DNA from: Emiliania huxleyi CCMP1516
Lineage: Eukaryota > Haptophyta > Isochrysidales > Noelaerhabdaceae
Direction of reading: 5' to 3'
Assembly: GCF_000372725.1 (NCBI RefSeq)
Contig: NW_005198244.1
Coordinates: forward strand, 2,049,841 to 2,113,840
Length of the DNA: 64,000 nt
The notes under the pieces were generated by a model. The model had not been told where the DNA came from and made no database searches. It saw only the letters and a program-made list of their open reading frames with translations. This document shows positions 1 through 10,301 of this stretch, one piece after another. The translations under genes were made by a program, and so were the position numbers. Numbering within the stretch: position 1 is the stretch's first letter; each line of letters starts with the position of its first letter.

Positions 1-821
1 TGAGATAATATGCATCTAAGATGCGCCCTACTTGGACTGCACACTGTCTTGCCTATGCTCGAGCATCTCTCGATGGTTTTTCAACTAAGATGCCGGAGCA
101 TCCTGGGATGCTCGAATCATCTGAAGATATAAGCATCCCAAGAACAAGATGCTTGGCATTTAATGATTAAAATGCAAGTTAAATTATAAAGACTTGAGCG
201 GCGTGTGAGCCCTCGGATCAAAGTTGGAGTGGAGACTCTGAATCTATGCTAATCTCAGCTGCCATGCCTATATGTAAGTGTGACTATTTACTCTGTCGTC
301 TGTGGAATACTACTGATGGCGATTGAACTGGGAGCCAGTGAATGATGGTGGGGGGCACTTAGCCCTTGTGCTAATGTGCTGACTTTACTACAATATGGAC
401 GGTCGGTTGTATATGTAAATGTAAGGGGTTCGGCAAAAAAACTCCGACACTGTCGATCGAAAAATTGGAAAAAATCCGACAACGCGCTCATGTTCCTGAG
501 ATGCATTGCGCATCCTCAGATGCCACATTGCATCCTGGGATGCATGGACTAACCCAAGATGAGGGTATCATCTCGGCACACTTTGTGCGTCTGAAGACGA
601 CTGCAGTATCTGAGAACGGGCTCAAAAGACGCGGGGCACCCATCTAAAGATGATTAAATCTTCTTGGAGAACCCAATCATGTGGAGACACCCGGTGTCCT
701 TAGACGGAAAACGCATCCTAGATGGTGTTTGGCATCTAGAATGCGCATATCATCTGTAGATGGGGGGGTGTCGCCGCCCCTGACGCTTGGAGTGCGGTCA
801 TTAACCGATAACCCGGTTCCC
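1..821. repeat. Array of GATGC palindromes, no gene seen
   Basis: No convincing coding frame. The stretch is rich in short near-palindromes built from GCATC, three to ten spacer bases, then GATGC. Clear copies lie at 12-24, 98-111, 133-151, 510-523 and 530-543, with degenerate ones near 63, 500, 710 and 730-760. The motif GCATCCTGGGATGC occurs exactly twice (98 and 530). It ends where a MITE begins at 822. Function unknown. Confidence 0.7.
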
Positions 822-1606
822 GCAGGTGTATTTTATTTTTGCTTGGGGTGGACCTCATCACATGTGTCATGATGAAATTCTGCAAAAACCTGGCCGGCCC
901 CTGCCCTGCCCCTACCTACCTACCTACCTACCCTACTTATGGGAAACTAAAAAAAGAAATCATTGGAATCTGGATGCGTGAAGGTGGGGTACTATACAAC
1001 CCTTTTCCTGGCTCACAAGCTAAAGATGTTCACGGGCCCCCACACGGAGGCATGGGGAGCCCCGGGTACTCTTTAGCTGTACTCGTCTAGGCAGGCCCAG
1101 TGAGGTAGTGCATCTGACTATCCCGGATCCTGCTGAACAAGTTCCTCTTGTAGCTCGATCGGTCACACCGCCATCGCCGTCGGGGAGAGGGGGGACGACA
1201 CTGCTTTGGCAGCGTGCACCTCGATCCTGTACCGTGTTTGTTATGACCCCCCCCAATGAACACACCAGTGAGGGAGGGCGAGACGATCGAGGGGTCCCGT
1301 ACCATGCGGAATCGGCCCTATCCAGTGCTCAAGTGCTCAAGTCTAGGCAGGGGTTGGGTACTATACCAACTAAAGTGATGGGTGGTGGTACTCTCCTGCA
1401 ATCACAGTCCTTCCTGTGACATGGCAGCCACTCTCAGGCCCTACAAGCATCAGATCACCCATTTGGGGACGTTTGACATCGATCATCGTGATTTCCCCGC
1501 AAATTTTCTTTTTCTGCTGCGAAAATTCCAGCGTGAAAACAGGAAAAAGACGGGACGGCCCAGACCTACCCTACCTACCCCGTCATAGGTCCACCCAAGG
1601 AAAAAG
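822..1606 (+). mobile_element. MITE family R3, copy 1, interrupted and right-truncated
   Basis: This matches the intact copy at 33214-33647 over nearly all its length: the GCAGGTGTATTTTATTTTTG end, the run of CTAC repeats, then the segments around 1370-1590. Compared with the intact copy it carries a 359-bp insertion at 998-1356. It has also lost its right terminal inverted repeat; similarity stops near 1606, shortly upstream of the next gene. It has no coding capacity. Mobilisation by a transposase elsewhere is inferred from the inverted ends of the intact copy. Confidence 0.75.
998..1356 (+). mobile_element. Insertion R2 nested in the R3 MITE
   Basis: The sequence is flanked by the direct repeat GGTACTATAC at 988-997 and 1357-1366, which is present once at the matching place in the intact R3 copy, so it is a target-site duplication. 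The central part (about 1095-1310) is similar to 29050-29320, including GTGAGGTAGTGCATCTGAC, a GATCGGTCACAC block and a GTGTTTGTTATG block. No open frame of note. The element class is unknown. Confidence 0.7.
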
Positions 1607-1740
1607 CCGCGGGAATTCTCGCCCGGGTTCCGCCAGCTGGCGGCGGCCGAAACCAGCTCTTCCTCCTCTTCGCCGGCGCTGAAGTTCGTAAATCAGCGCA
1701 GAGCGACACAAACTCGTGGAGTTTGCCCATTGCCCAAGAT

Positions 1741-1804
1741 ATGACGTCTCAGCCGCAGAGACGCACCAAAACCGCAGCCTCAGGTGGCCGACGCCTCCGC
1801 ACCA

Positions 1805-1847
<43 letters not shown>

Positions 1848-4300
1848 CGGCGCCAACCGCCTTCGTTTCGCACGACTGCCGCCAAGGCTCGAGTCGAATG
1901 CGAGCAAGGCGGCGCCGGACGGCTTTGGCGCTGCAGAGCACGTGCTGCTTATCGGCATCGATGGCATCACTCCGCGCGCGCTCAACGACGCTATCGCTCG
2001 CGGCGATGCGCCGTCGCTCGCCGCGCTGCGGTCGCGCGGCGCGTGGTCGGACGAGGTGCGCGTGACGCAGCCGTCCTCGTCCCTCTCGTCGTGGGCGTCC
2101 ATCCTGACGGGGTCTCCGCCGGAGATGCACGGCGTCCACCTCGCGGCGCAGCTGCGCTCCGAGTACCCCGTCCGGCCTGCGGCCCTAGATGCACACGCAC
2201 ACTCTTGCTCGAGCACACTCGTGATCGAGCACACTCGTGATCGCACTCGCGACGTTATCCGGCTGTCGCTCCGAGAGCCCCCACCCCCCCTCGCCGCAGG
2301 CCTGCCTCCTACCCGGAGGGTGTGCTAACCCTGACCCTAACCCTAACCCTAACCCTCGCCGCAGGCCTGCCTCCTACCCGGAGGGTGTGCGATACCCGAC
2401 GCTCTTCACCGCCCTGCGCGAGGCGCGGAGCGGGGCCCTCTCTGATTCATTACCTAATTACCGCCCTCATTCAGCGCGGAGCGGGGCCCTCTCTCTCCGC
2501 TGAGATTAATTCATGACCGCTCCCGCAGGCGCGGCCCCGCCTCTCCACGGCGGCCTACTACTCGTGGCCGCCTCTCAGCTCGCTGCTCGGCCAGGCGGAG
2601 CTCAACGTCTCTGCGCTGCGGCCGTGCGGCTCGTGCGACGGGTGCGTCGAGGCCGAGCCGCAGCTGGCGAAGGACCTTTGGTAATCTTGAATGACGGCTC
2701 ATACCTGTGAATACTATGGAATAGGTCGAGCCGCAGCTGGCGGCCGAGTTCGTCAAGGCGCTCAAGCGGCAGCGCTTCGCACTCTCCTGGGTCTATTTTG
2801 ACGTCCTCGACGAGTGCGCGCACGCACTTCGCGCGGGCGACCGCGACGCGGCCTACACGCCTCTGCTCCGGACCGCACCACGGAGTGGGGTGCCACCCTC
2901 CTCGCCCTGGCCCGCCTCCCCTTATCCGCCGATGCGCTGAGTGAACAGGACCGTTGACGAGTGGGTCGGCCAAGGTGCTGTGAACAGCGTCTCTTCACAC
3001 CTCTAGCTGTGAACAGGACCGTTGACGAGTGGGTCGGCCGGATCGTGCGCGCGCTGCACGCGAGCCGGATGGCAAAGTCGACTCTCCTCCTCGTCGCGTC
3101 CGACCACGGCAAGAGATTGTAGAAGAGTGCAGAAGAGTGACGGCAAGTTTGCCGAGAGCCCGCCGACCGGACCGCCGTCCCACCCCTCTCTTTCACGGCG
3201 CCCCGTCGGTCTTCTTTAGGTCGCGACGCGCCGACCGGCCGGTCGCACGGCGGCTTCTCGACTGCGGAGCTGGAGGAGCCGCCGGGCTGCTCGGGGGCGG
3301 GGTGGTGCGCCGCGAGATGAGACGCTCTTCCCGCCCCTTGCCCCTTGCAGGTTCCGTGGATCCTGTCGGGTCCGGGCGTGGTGCAGGGCAGCGCTTGCGC
3401 GGGTAGCTTCGCGCGCCTGCTCTTACGCGTCCACCCGTGAGCAGGTGGCGGGCAAGGCCGACATGGCCTGATGAATTCACTACCACGTTCGTGATGAATT
3501 CATTCACTGCGTGAGCAGGTGGCGGGCAGGCTGACAGTGCCGATCTCGTCCACGGACGCCGCGCCGACCCTGCTGCACGCTCTGGGCGTGACTCCTCCGG
3601 TGCAGATGCACGGCCGCGTGGTGGCGGAGGCGTTCGGGGGAGGAGGTGTCGAGGGGCAGAGGAGAGTGATGAGGGCGGAGGGGAGTGAAGAGAGCCGGGG
3701 CGAGAGAGAGAGAGAGCAAGGTCAGAGTTGCGGTGCCGGTGCTTGGTGCCGGTGCTTGCCAGCTCGGTCGCACCCCGGCCACACCCAAGGCACTGCCACC
3801 ACGGCACTGGGCAGGCCCCCGCTCTGCTCCCCCGCGAGGCTCGCACCCCGTGCGTGCGCCGTGCAGTGCCGTGGAGCTCCCGTGCCTCCCCCGTGTGCAG
3901 GCGGCCGCTGGCGCGTGGCCTCCCGACCCCTTCGCAACGAGAGCCTCGCCGCCGCGCTGCTGCCGCCCGCCAGCGAGGCCGCGCCCCACTCCGCACCCGG
4001 TTCTGCTCGAGATGACCCGAGATGACCCGAGATTGGCCCGAGGCGTGTAGGCGCGCCACTCCGCCCTCGGGTCCACCCTCGGCACGCTTCTGCTCGCGCT
4101 GTGCGCCGTGCTCACCCTGCCGCAGGTTGGCCGCGCCGGGCGCGTGAGGCGTGAGCCGGGCCCCTTCCAACCCATCATTTGTGTGTGGATAGGTCGTGCG
4201 TGCCATCAAGCGCAGCCGAGGCGTCTCGACCGGGTTCGCGCCCGGCTACGTCCGCGCCGGCGGCGTGATGATGTCGCCCATGCCGCTCACAAGCCCGTGA
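1741..4300 (+). CDS. Alkaline-phosphatase-superfamily phosphodiesterase-like protein, multi-exon
   Basis: The start is ATG 1741, followed by a long glycine run. Exon 1 has VLLIGIDGITPRAL (metal-binding Asp) and SSWASILTGSPPEMHGV, where a nucleophilic Ser/Thr is expected in type I phosphodiesterases. Later exon pieces read YPTLFTALREAR (about 2386), FALSWVYFDVLDE (2780), VDEWVGRIVRALHASR (3015), LLLVASDHGK (3085, metal-binding DH), GRSHGGFSTAELE (3225), VPWILSGPGV (3352) and VPISSTDAAPTLLHALGV (3535). A hydrophobic stretch, LGTLLLALCAVLTL, lies near 4085. The last exon runs from 4193 to the stop at 4300. The order of motifs fits the family; the substrate is unknown (a GPI phosphoethanolamine transferase or an ENPP-like enzyme are both possible). 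Several introns contain duplicated pieces of the adjoining exon. Confidence 0.7.
2288..2390 (+). repeat. CCCTAA telomere-type array between 38-bp direct repeats
   Basis: A 38-bp segment at 2288-2325 is repeated at 2353-2390. It covers the intron end (CCTCGCCGCAG) and the first exon bases. Between the copies lies CTAACCCTGACCCTAACC and further CCCTAA units. The CTAAC inside each unit matches a branch-point consensus. The array sits at the acceptor of the first intron of the phosphodiesterase-like gene. Confidence 0.9.
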
Positions 4301-4607
4301 GGCCCGCGTCGCGGTGGGGCGGCGACGGGTCGGCACGCGAGAGAGGTTGTCCGGCGCGGATGCGTTCCCGCGCCGCCACCACCGTGGTTTTCGTTTTGCA
4401 ACGATGCGGTGTCTGTGCGGTGAATGTCGTGTCTTATCTTCGTGTGCCGCTCGTGCTCTCGCGCCCAGGATTCAACAATGCACCAATATTCAGTTTCCGA
4501 TCGCGCCCAATGGGCACAGCCCTGCACGTGTTCGTTTACACTCGTTAAGACAGCAGGCACCCTCCACCCCGCAAATCGCGATGTGTTTGAGTCGTGCGAG
4601 GCCTTTG
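4301..4607. other. Spacer between convergent genes
   Basis: This 307-bp gap lies between the stop of the + strand phosphodiesterase-like gene and the stop of the - strand flavin-reductase-like gene. It presumably holds both 3' untranslated regions. I see no repeat or coding frame I can support. Confidence 0.5.
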
Positions 4608-5249
4608 TCAGCTAATCTGCCCCAGCTCAATCGCCCGTGCCTCCGGCGGCACAGCCTTTCCGCGATCGGTGATGAGGCCCAAGTCGCGGCATGTGCGCGT
4701 CGAGAGCGCCCGATCGAAGCCCGCCCGCCCCTCCCCGAGGCCCTCGAGCATGCCCTCGACGCGGCAGACGGCCATCTCGTGCTCGCCAAAGGCGCGCAGC
4801 CGGTCGCCGTCCTCCTGCACGAGGCGCAGGTACGCGGCGCAGCCCGGAAGCAGCTGCGGCCCGTCAGCGGGCCACGTGCCGTCCGTCACACACTGCTCGG
4901 GTGCGTCCACCCAGCCGAACCCAGCTTGGGCGCAGGCGGCAGCCTTGTCGACGTCGGCGCCGGACTGGCCTCCCAGCACGTGCATGAGCCCAACGTGCTC
5001 CTCCGTTAGCAACTGCAGCACCCCGCTTCGCCGGCTGGCAAAGTTCGCGTGCGTGCGCGTCGGACGGTACAGAGAGAGCGCCCACGTCCGCGGCGCGATG
5101 CCGATCGGCGTCGCGTAGGTGAGGATATGCATGTTGGTCGAGCCGTCGTCGTTGAGGGTCGCGAGCGAGTAGACCGGAGAGTTCAGCACCGGTGGGCCAT
5201 CGAGCGGGACGAGCACGGCGAGCGCGGCAGTGGTGACCAACCACCACAT
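4608..5249 (-). CDS. Flavin-reductase-like (FMN-binding split-barrel) protein
   Basis: A single-exon frame of 213 residues. I chose the ATG at 5247-5249 because the upstream extension is low-complexity and Arg/Glu rich. The N-terminus MWWLVTTAALAVLVPLDG resembles a signal or membrane anchor. It is followed by NSPVYSLATLNDDGSTNMH and SLYRPTRTHANF, which resemble the first strands of flavin-reductase domain proteins (a Pro-x-Tyr-x-Leu-x-Thr start, then a T-H/T-N-F flavin loop). The rest, with LLTEEHVGLMHVLGG and an acidic middle, fits the same fold loosely. The role would be FMN-dependent redox chemistry, inferred from family likeness only. The protein could equally be a non-catalytic relative. 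Confidence 0.55.
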   Translation of the reverse strand: MWWLVTTAALAVLVPLDGPPVLNSPVYSLATLNDDGSTNMHILTYATPIGIAPRTWALSLYRPTRTHANFASRRSGVLQLLTEEHVGLMHVLGGQSGADVDKAAACAQAGFGWVDAPEQCVTDGTWPADGPQLLPGCAAYLRLVQEDGDRLRAFGEHEMAVCRVEGMLEGLGEGRAGFDRALSTRTCRDLGLITDRGKAVPPEARAIELGQIS

Positions 5250-5904
5250 GGCGAGCTTTCGTGCATGGGACCAAACCTCCTTCGCGTTCGGGTTTTCTTT
5301 CTTTGTTTCTCTGTTTCGTTGGCCAACGAGGCTTCGGCCAACGAAACAAAAAAAATCCTCGCCCTCCGCCCGCCCTTGCCTCCGCCCAGCCCTCCGCTCT
5401 CCGCTCTCGCCCTCCGCCCTTGCCCTGGCTGGCCTGGGTGGCATCTCCTCATCATCACGCGCCAAGTGGGAGGGAAGTGGACGGGGCCCTGAGCCGACCT
5501 AGCCCTAAACGGAATGGGGCGCCCAACACGGTGCCGGATTACTGTGCCTCCCCCGGGTGCAGCCTTTCGGTTCGTGAAGGGTCGGTGCGTGTCGTGACCC
5601 CCTGGAACACCCGTACCCCCGCACCATCTCCGTCGCTTGGTTCCATAACCTCTGCCCCCACCGGGAGGCGGCCAGGGCTTCATAGACTCGGTCGAGAGAC
5701 CCCAGATTGGCATCCATGCCTCTCTGGACAGGGTGGCCCGCCACAACGACCCCTGGAATTGCGACTCGCCGCTTTCCTCCCGCTGTGATTCTGTGTGAGC
5801 TCTGTGTCTTGATTTGCCAACAATACCTACAACAATTTCTTTGTTTCTGGCCTTAGCGCTTAGGCCAGCGAGTCTGACGGGTGAACTTGATTTTTTCCGA
5901 GGCG
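5250..5904. other. Intergenic region left of the retrotransposon
   Basis: The first 120 bases are the likely 5' leader of the flavin-reductase-like gene; they include a small inverted repeat, CGTTGGCCAACG-type, near 5319-5345. The remainder up to the retrotransposon target site has no frame I can support. Confidence 0.4.
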
Positions 5905-5909
5905 GTGTG

Positions 5910-6179
5910 CGTTGAAGATGAGCGCGCGCGTCACAGCGCAGGCCAGGTCTACACTGGCCGCGGCACCAGCTCCCGCGGTCTGCACGCTAGGAGTGGTCCG
6001 CCCTCGCAATGAATGCGGAATACTATTACGAAAAGTACAACTAGTGCGACACACTAGTCAGTCTCGTAATCGCGCCAAGAGCGCGGATACACACACAAAC
6101 AACAGGCGCGGCTATGAATAGCTGCGCATATACAGATAACGACTGTTCACAGTCGGGAGAGAGAGAGTCGTCTCTAACG
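5910..6179 (-). repeat. 3' LTR of the copia element
   Basis: 270 bp, a copy of 8206-8475. It begins CGTTGAAG and ends CTCTAACG on the + strand, giving a 4-bp inverted terminus. The purine tract at 6180-6190 marks it as the downstream LTR. Confidence 0.95.
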
Positions 6180-6245
6180 CTCCCCCCTAGTTGCATCGGC
6201 AACTATCTCGGACGACTCGCGCGTCTTCGGCGAAGGGGTGATGAC

Positions 6246-7590
6246 TCACGCCTTGCCGACGGTCGCGACGAGCTTGCTCCACAGCCGGGCAGCCTGCCCC
6301 TGGAGCGTCACAGCAAAGCCGGGGCCGTTGCTGGCGTTGAGCATGTAGTCGCGACAGGTGAAGAACATAGCTCGCGTCGCCTGCGTCTTGGTGAAGACGT
6401 CGGCGATCATATAAGCAGTGCCGACGAGGTACGGCGCGACGTGGCGGAGCATGAAGAGGCGTGGTGGCACGTTCGTAGTAGCGCGTGCGAGCAGTAGAGC
6501 CGGGCTTGACGATGATGTCAAAGACGGCTTTGCAGTCACCGAGCTGGGGCGTGGGGCCTGCGACAGCTCGGCCAGCGTCCTCGAGCATGAGCCGGCAGGA
6601 GACGACTTTCTTGGCGGCGACGGAGGCGGTGGCGGTCTCCTCTTCGGCGACGCTGAGAGCCTCGATCTTGGACTTGTTGGCGCTCCAGTCGATGGCGCCG
6701 TTGTTGAACATCACGACGCATCCGCCGTAGTGTGGCGCCTTGCCGAAGGAGGCGTCATGGTAGGCGTGGAGGCCACGAGACTCGATGAAGCCTGGCAGGA
6801 AAGTGTCGAGTCCGTAGGGGATCTTGAGCTTTCCGCCGTAGGTGATGCCGAGGTGCTTTGTGGCGTTGAGATAGTTGATGACGGTCATGATGGCGTCACG
6901 ATGGACGGCGCCGCAAGCCTGAGAGAAAGAGCCGAGCTTCGAGAAGAAGTATACTTGATGTCGGGGCGCGTCATCTCGGCAGGCCACCCGATGGTTCCTA
7001 GCGGCTTCAGGAACTCGGTGACGGGGATGCGGTCGCACTCGGCAGCAGGCTCGAGCTTATCGAAGAGGGCGCGCTGGACGTCGGTCGAGCCGGCTGGGGT
7101 GGACTGAGCACGAGCGCCAATCTCGTTGCCGTAGAGGGCGGCAATCCGCTCGATGTACCGGGTCTGCCGAATAGTGAGCGTGCGGTTGGCTCGGTCGCGG
7201 AGTACCTCGATTCCGGTGAAGACGGAGATGGGGATGATATCGAGCGTCGCAATCTTGATGTACGTTCCATATTCCTCTTTGAACCGGACGTACTGGTCGG
7301 TGGCGGAAGCGGCAAAGCCGTTTGCGACGTCGTCTGCAAAAACAACGATGATTAGGCGAAAGGCTGGGTGGCTGTAGAAGTTTGGCTCGGTGAGCGAGGC
7401 GACGCAGCCAAGCTTGACGAGGGCGTCCTGGTTGAGTTTGAACCAAAGGTAGGAGCCCTGTTTGATGCCCTCGAGCGCTTTGAGAAGCATGAGCACAAAG
7501 CCCTTCTTGACGAACCCGGGTGGCATCTGGGTGTAGATCTCGGCATCGACGTCAGCCTGAGTATATTGATCTCGGAGAGGCTCTCGGCTC
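6246..7590 (-). pseudogene. Copia reverse transcriptase / RNase H remnant
   Basis: The RT part (about 7590-6940) has AEIYTQMPPGF, KALEGIKQGSYLWFKLN, the catalytic Asp pair in VVFADDVANGF, and TLTIRQTRYIERI. A frame change near 6900-7000 leads into the RNase H part, with GYSAAK-like HDASFGKAPHYGG, DWSANKSKIEALSVAEEE and LGDCKAVFDIIVKPGS. A second frame change near 6500 leads to the terminal segment with RLFMLRHVAPYL and MIADVFTKTQ, ending at 6246. The N-terminal third of RT and all of integrase and protease are absent. With the frame breaks this is not a working enzyme. Confidence 0.85.
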
Positions 7591-8176
7591 CGAAAAGCTT
7601 TGAGTTCTCGTTGATACACTCGAGGAGCCGAACAGCGATCTCGCTCTCGTCGTGGCGGTGAGTAGGCGGGCGCTCGGCGTTGACGCGGCGAAGGAGGCTG
7701 TGGAGCTTGGTGACAGTGAACCCACTGATGCCAACGTCGGCGCCGATGCTGATCTTTGCCCACGCCGCATCGTGCGCACGGACATCAGAGCGTTGCGGCT
7801 CCATGTCCCCAATAGAGCAAAGGTACTGCCACGCCTGCTCCCCCTGCTGGAAGAAGTTTGTGCGAAGGTGGAACTTGATGTCCTTGCACGAAATGTTCTT
7901 GACCAGGAGGGCGTAGGCCTGCTTGCGGCGGGTGCGGTACAGGGCTTGCATCTTCTGCGAATGCTGTGCAGCGCCAGCCGGCAGAGGTGGAGCGCCGACG
8001 GCGGTTCCTCCCATGTCCGCACCAGTGAAGACATCCGCGACGCTGGAGCCGGATTCGTCAGTCCGCTCCGCACCAGTGTCGAGAATTGCCCTTTTCCACT
8101 CCTTGAAAGGATCGCCAGATGTCCCATCCCATTGGATGACGGACGGCATGTCTTTGTCACGGTTGTTGCTAGACAT
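7575..8176 (-). pseudogene. Copia gag remnant
   Basis: ATG at 8174-8176 just inside the 5' LTR and primer-site region. About 200 residues with VIQWDGTSGDPFKEWKRAI, SCKDIKFHLR, QGEQAWQYLCSIGD and TVTKLHSLLRRVN, typical of the UBN2-like capsid domain of copia gag. No zinc knuckle follows. The frame runs at about 7575 straight into reverse-transcriptase sequence, which marks the internal deletion. Probably expressed only as a truncated protein, if at all. Confidence 0.75.
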
Positions 8177-8205
8177 GCTACGTAGTTACCCCTCAGTCGG
8201 CTCCA

Positions 8206-8475
8206 CGTTGAAGATGAGCGCGCGCGTCACAGCGCAGGCCAGGTCTACACTGGCCGCGGCACCAGCTCCCGCGGTCTGCACGCTAGGAGTGGTCCGCCCT
8301 CGCAATGAATGCGGAATACTATTACGAAAAGTACAACTAGTGCGACACACTAGTCAGTCTCGTAATCGCGCCAAGAGCGCGGATACACACACAAACAACA
8401 GGCGCGGCTATGAATAGCTGCGCATATACAGATAACGACTGTTCACAGTCGGGAGAGAGAGAGTCGTCTCTAACG
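8206..8475 (-). repeat. 5' LTR of the copia element
   Basis: 270 bp, matching 5910-6179 along its whole length by eye. It should hold the promoter for minus-strand transcription. The right flank is the target duplication GTGTG. Confidence 0.95.
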
Positions 8476-8597
8476 GTGTGCCCGGTTTGGCGACACGCGA
8501 CGCCTAGGCGACGCGCTACACAAGCTTTTTGACGCGCTACACAAGCGAGGCGGTGCCCGGTGCCCGGCGCCGCACCTGTATCCAGGGTCGATCCTCA

Positions 8598-9860
8598 ATG
8601 GTCCCTCTCATCGACGCGGCCGCGCTCGCATCCGCCGAGAGCGCATCCGACCCGGCGGTCGTCGCTCTTGACGCCGCGTGCATGGAGTCGGGCTTTTTCC
8701 GGCTCAGCAGCGCCGCCGTGCCGTGCTCGCTTGTGGAGGGCGCTCTCGACGCGGCATGCGGCTTCTTCGCGCGGCCGCTCGAGGAGAAGCTGCGGCACTG
8801 CGGCTCGGCCGCGACAGGGTGGAGAGGCTACACGCCGATGGGCGGCGGCCACAACTGCTCGCCAGCCTCGCGGCAGCCCGAGCGGAAGGAGAGCTTCTAC
8901 TGGGGAGAGCCGGACACCGACGGTGATGCGGCCGCGCCGCCAGCCGCAGAGCTCGCCGCCCTCGACGCCGCGGCGCGCGTCTTCCACGCGTCGATGCTCG
9001 AGGCGACGCGGGCGGTGCTGCGCGGCCTCTCGCTGGCGATGGGCATGGCTCCATCCGCTCTCGAGGAGCGCGTCTTCACCGCGCCGTCGGCAAAGGTGCT
9101 ACTGGTGGCGTACGACCCGGTGGAGAGGTCGGAGCTCTCGTGCGGCTCCCACACCGACTGCGGCTTCCTCACGATGCTCTGCTCGCGCGGCGGGCGAGGC
9201 CTGCAGGCCGCGCCTTAGATTGCCCGCGGGGCTGCAGGACAGCAGCCGCGCCTTAGATTGCCCGCGGGGCTGTTTGGCCAAAGGACTGGGACGCGAGGGA
9301 GATCCTGGCCCTCGCCAGACACCAGCGTGAGGAGAAGTCTACCGCTCTCAGCCTTCGCGGGCGCAGGTGCGGCGCCGCGCAGACGGCACATGGCTCGACG
9401 TCGACTCTGCGGCTGCGGGCGGCGGCGCGGCGGCACACGCTAGATGCACCATAGCACGAACCCGACACGGCACTCGCGAGGGGGCGAAGACGAGGCTGGC
9501 GCACTCGCAACGCAGGCTTCGCCGACTTTCGTGTGCAACCTCGGCGACCTCGCTGCGAGGCTGAGCGGCGGCCGCTACGCGAGCACGCCGCACCGCGTCC
9601 TCAACGACTCGGCGGAGCGGCGAGTGGCGCTCGTCTTCTTCAACAACCTAGACGAGTCCGCGCCGTGCGACGTGGCCGTGCAGGAGCCGGGCGGCGGAGG
9701 CGGCGCAGCAGCGGCGGTGCGCGAGGCGGGTTCGAAGCGCCGCCTCACTTGTGGGCAGTACGTAGCCGAGAGGCTCGCGGAGATGCGCGGCGGCTTTGCC
9801 GAGCGTGCGAATGGTGAAAGCGAGGAGTTTGCAGGCGAGGGTGCTGGCGCACCGCGGTAA
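8598..9860 (+). CDS. 2-oxoglutarate/Fe(II) oxygenase (isopenicillin-N-synthase-like)
   Basis: The start MVPLIDAAALASAES matches the usual P-x-I-D opening of this family. The N-terminal DIOX_N-like part has SGFFRLSS, a helix ending in FFARPLEEKLRH, then GWRGYTP and KESFYWG. The iron-binding facial triad begins with SHTDCGFLTML (His and Asp) at about 9150. After an intron (about 9208-9365) the frame resumes with RRRADGTWLDVDSA. A second, GC-AG-type intron precedes FVCNLGDLAARLSGGRY, followed by STPHRVLND (third ligand, His) and ALVFFNN. The stop is at 9860. The reaction is oxidation of an unknown substrate using 2-oxoglutarate, Fe(II) and O2. Inside the first intron a segment of about 28 bp that begins at the donor is repeated. 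Confidence 0.85.
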
Positions 9861-10301
9861 CAGAAGAGGGCTGACGCCATTTGAACATTGTCCAGCTCTT
9901 TTTTACCCCGGGCGCCACGTTCCGCATATAAAGCCGTATCACCGAGCGATTCTAAGATCAGGCCTGGCACGTGGCACTGGGCGAACTACATCGGCCGTCC
10001 CTCAGTGCTCAGAGCTCAGCTTCCAGCTGCCCGCTTGAGTTTCCTCTCGATTGGCTCGAGAATTTTGCTCTTAGTTGTTAGTAGAAAAAAGAATAGAGGC
10101 GGCGCCAGCAGCGTTCTCGGATCTGAAGCCGACTTTGAGCGCCGATCGATCGATCTGAGGGGCTGGCCGATGGTGCTGGGACATCGCCGCCGCCGCGGAG
10201 GCGGGAGAGGCCGGCCCGGCCACCAGAGTCCACAGAGGAGCGGTTGCGGGTTGGGCGGGCGCGCGTGGCGCACCATAAACCATATGTTACCTGCCAAGTG
10301 A
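9861..10301. other. Intergenic, no gene seen
   Basis: Downstream of the oxygenase. It holds unremarkable mixed sequence with a GCC/GCG-rich patch near 10190-10220. No coding frame or repeat I can support. Confidence 0.4.

Larger units (their letters stand above)
5905..8480 (-). mobile_element. Ty1/copia LTR retrotransposon, internally deleted
   Basis: Two 270-bp LTRs (5910-6179 and 8206-8475) look identical base for base and are flanked by a 5-bp target duplication GTGTG (5905-5909 and 8476-8480). The coding strand is minus, so the 5' LTR is at 8206-8475. A tRNA-primer-site-like segment lies just inside it, starting TGGAGCCGACTGA on the minus strand. A purine tract, AGGGGGGAG, abuts the 3' LTR. 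The LTR ends are CGTT...AACG rather than the usual TG...CA. The interior is only about 2.0 kb: gag is joined directly to the middle of reverse transcriptase, so protease, integrase and the first part of RT are missing. Identical LTRs point to a very recent insertion, so transposition in trans by a complete relative is likely. Confidence 0.95.

Noticed and set aside
1780..2246. Several overlapping frames on both strands around the GGC/GCC run
   Set aside because: They are shadows of the poly-glycine tract and exon 1 of the phosphodiesterase-like gene, which alone carries catalytic motifs.
2325..2355. Chromosome end (telomere)
   Set aside because: Only about five CCCTAA units, placed inside a gene between direct repeats, with coding exons on both sides. 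The same holds for the arrays at 37464 and 62855.
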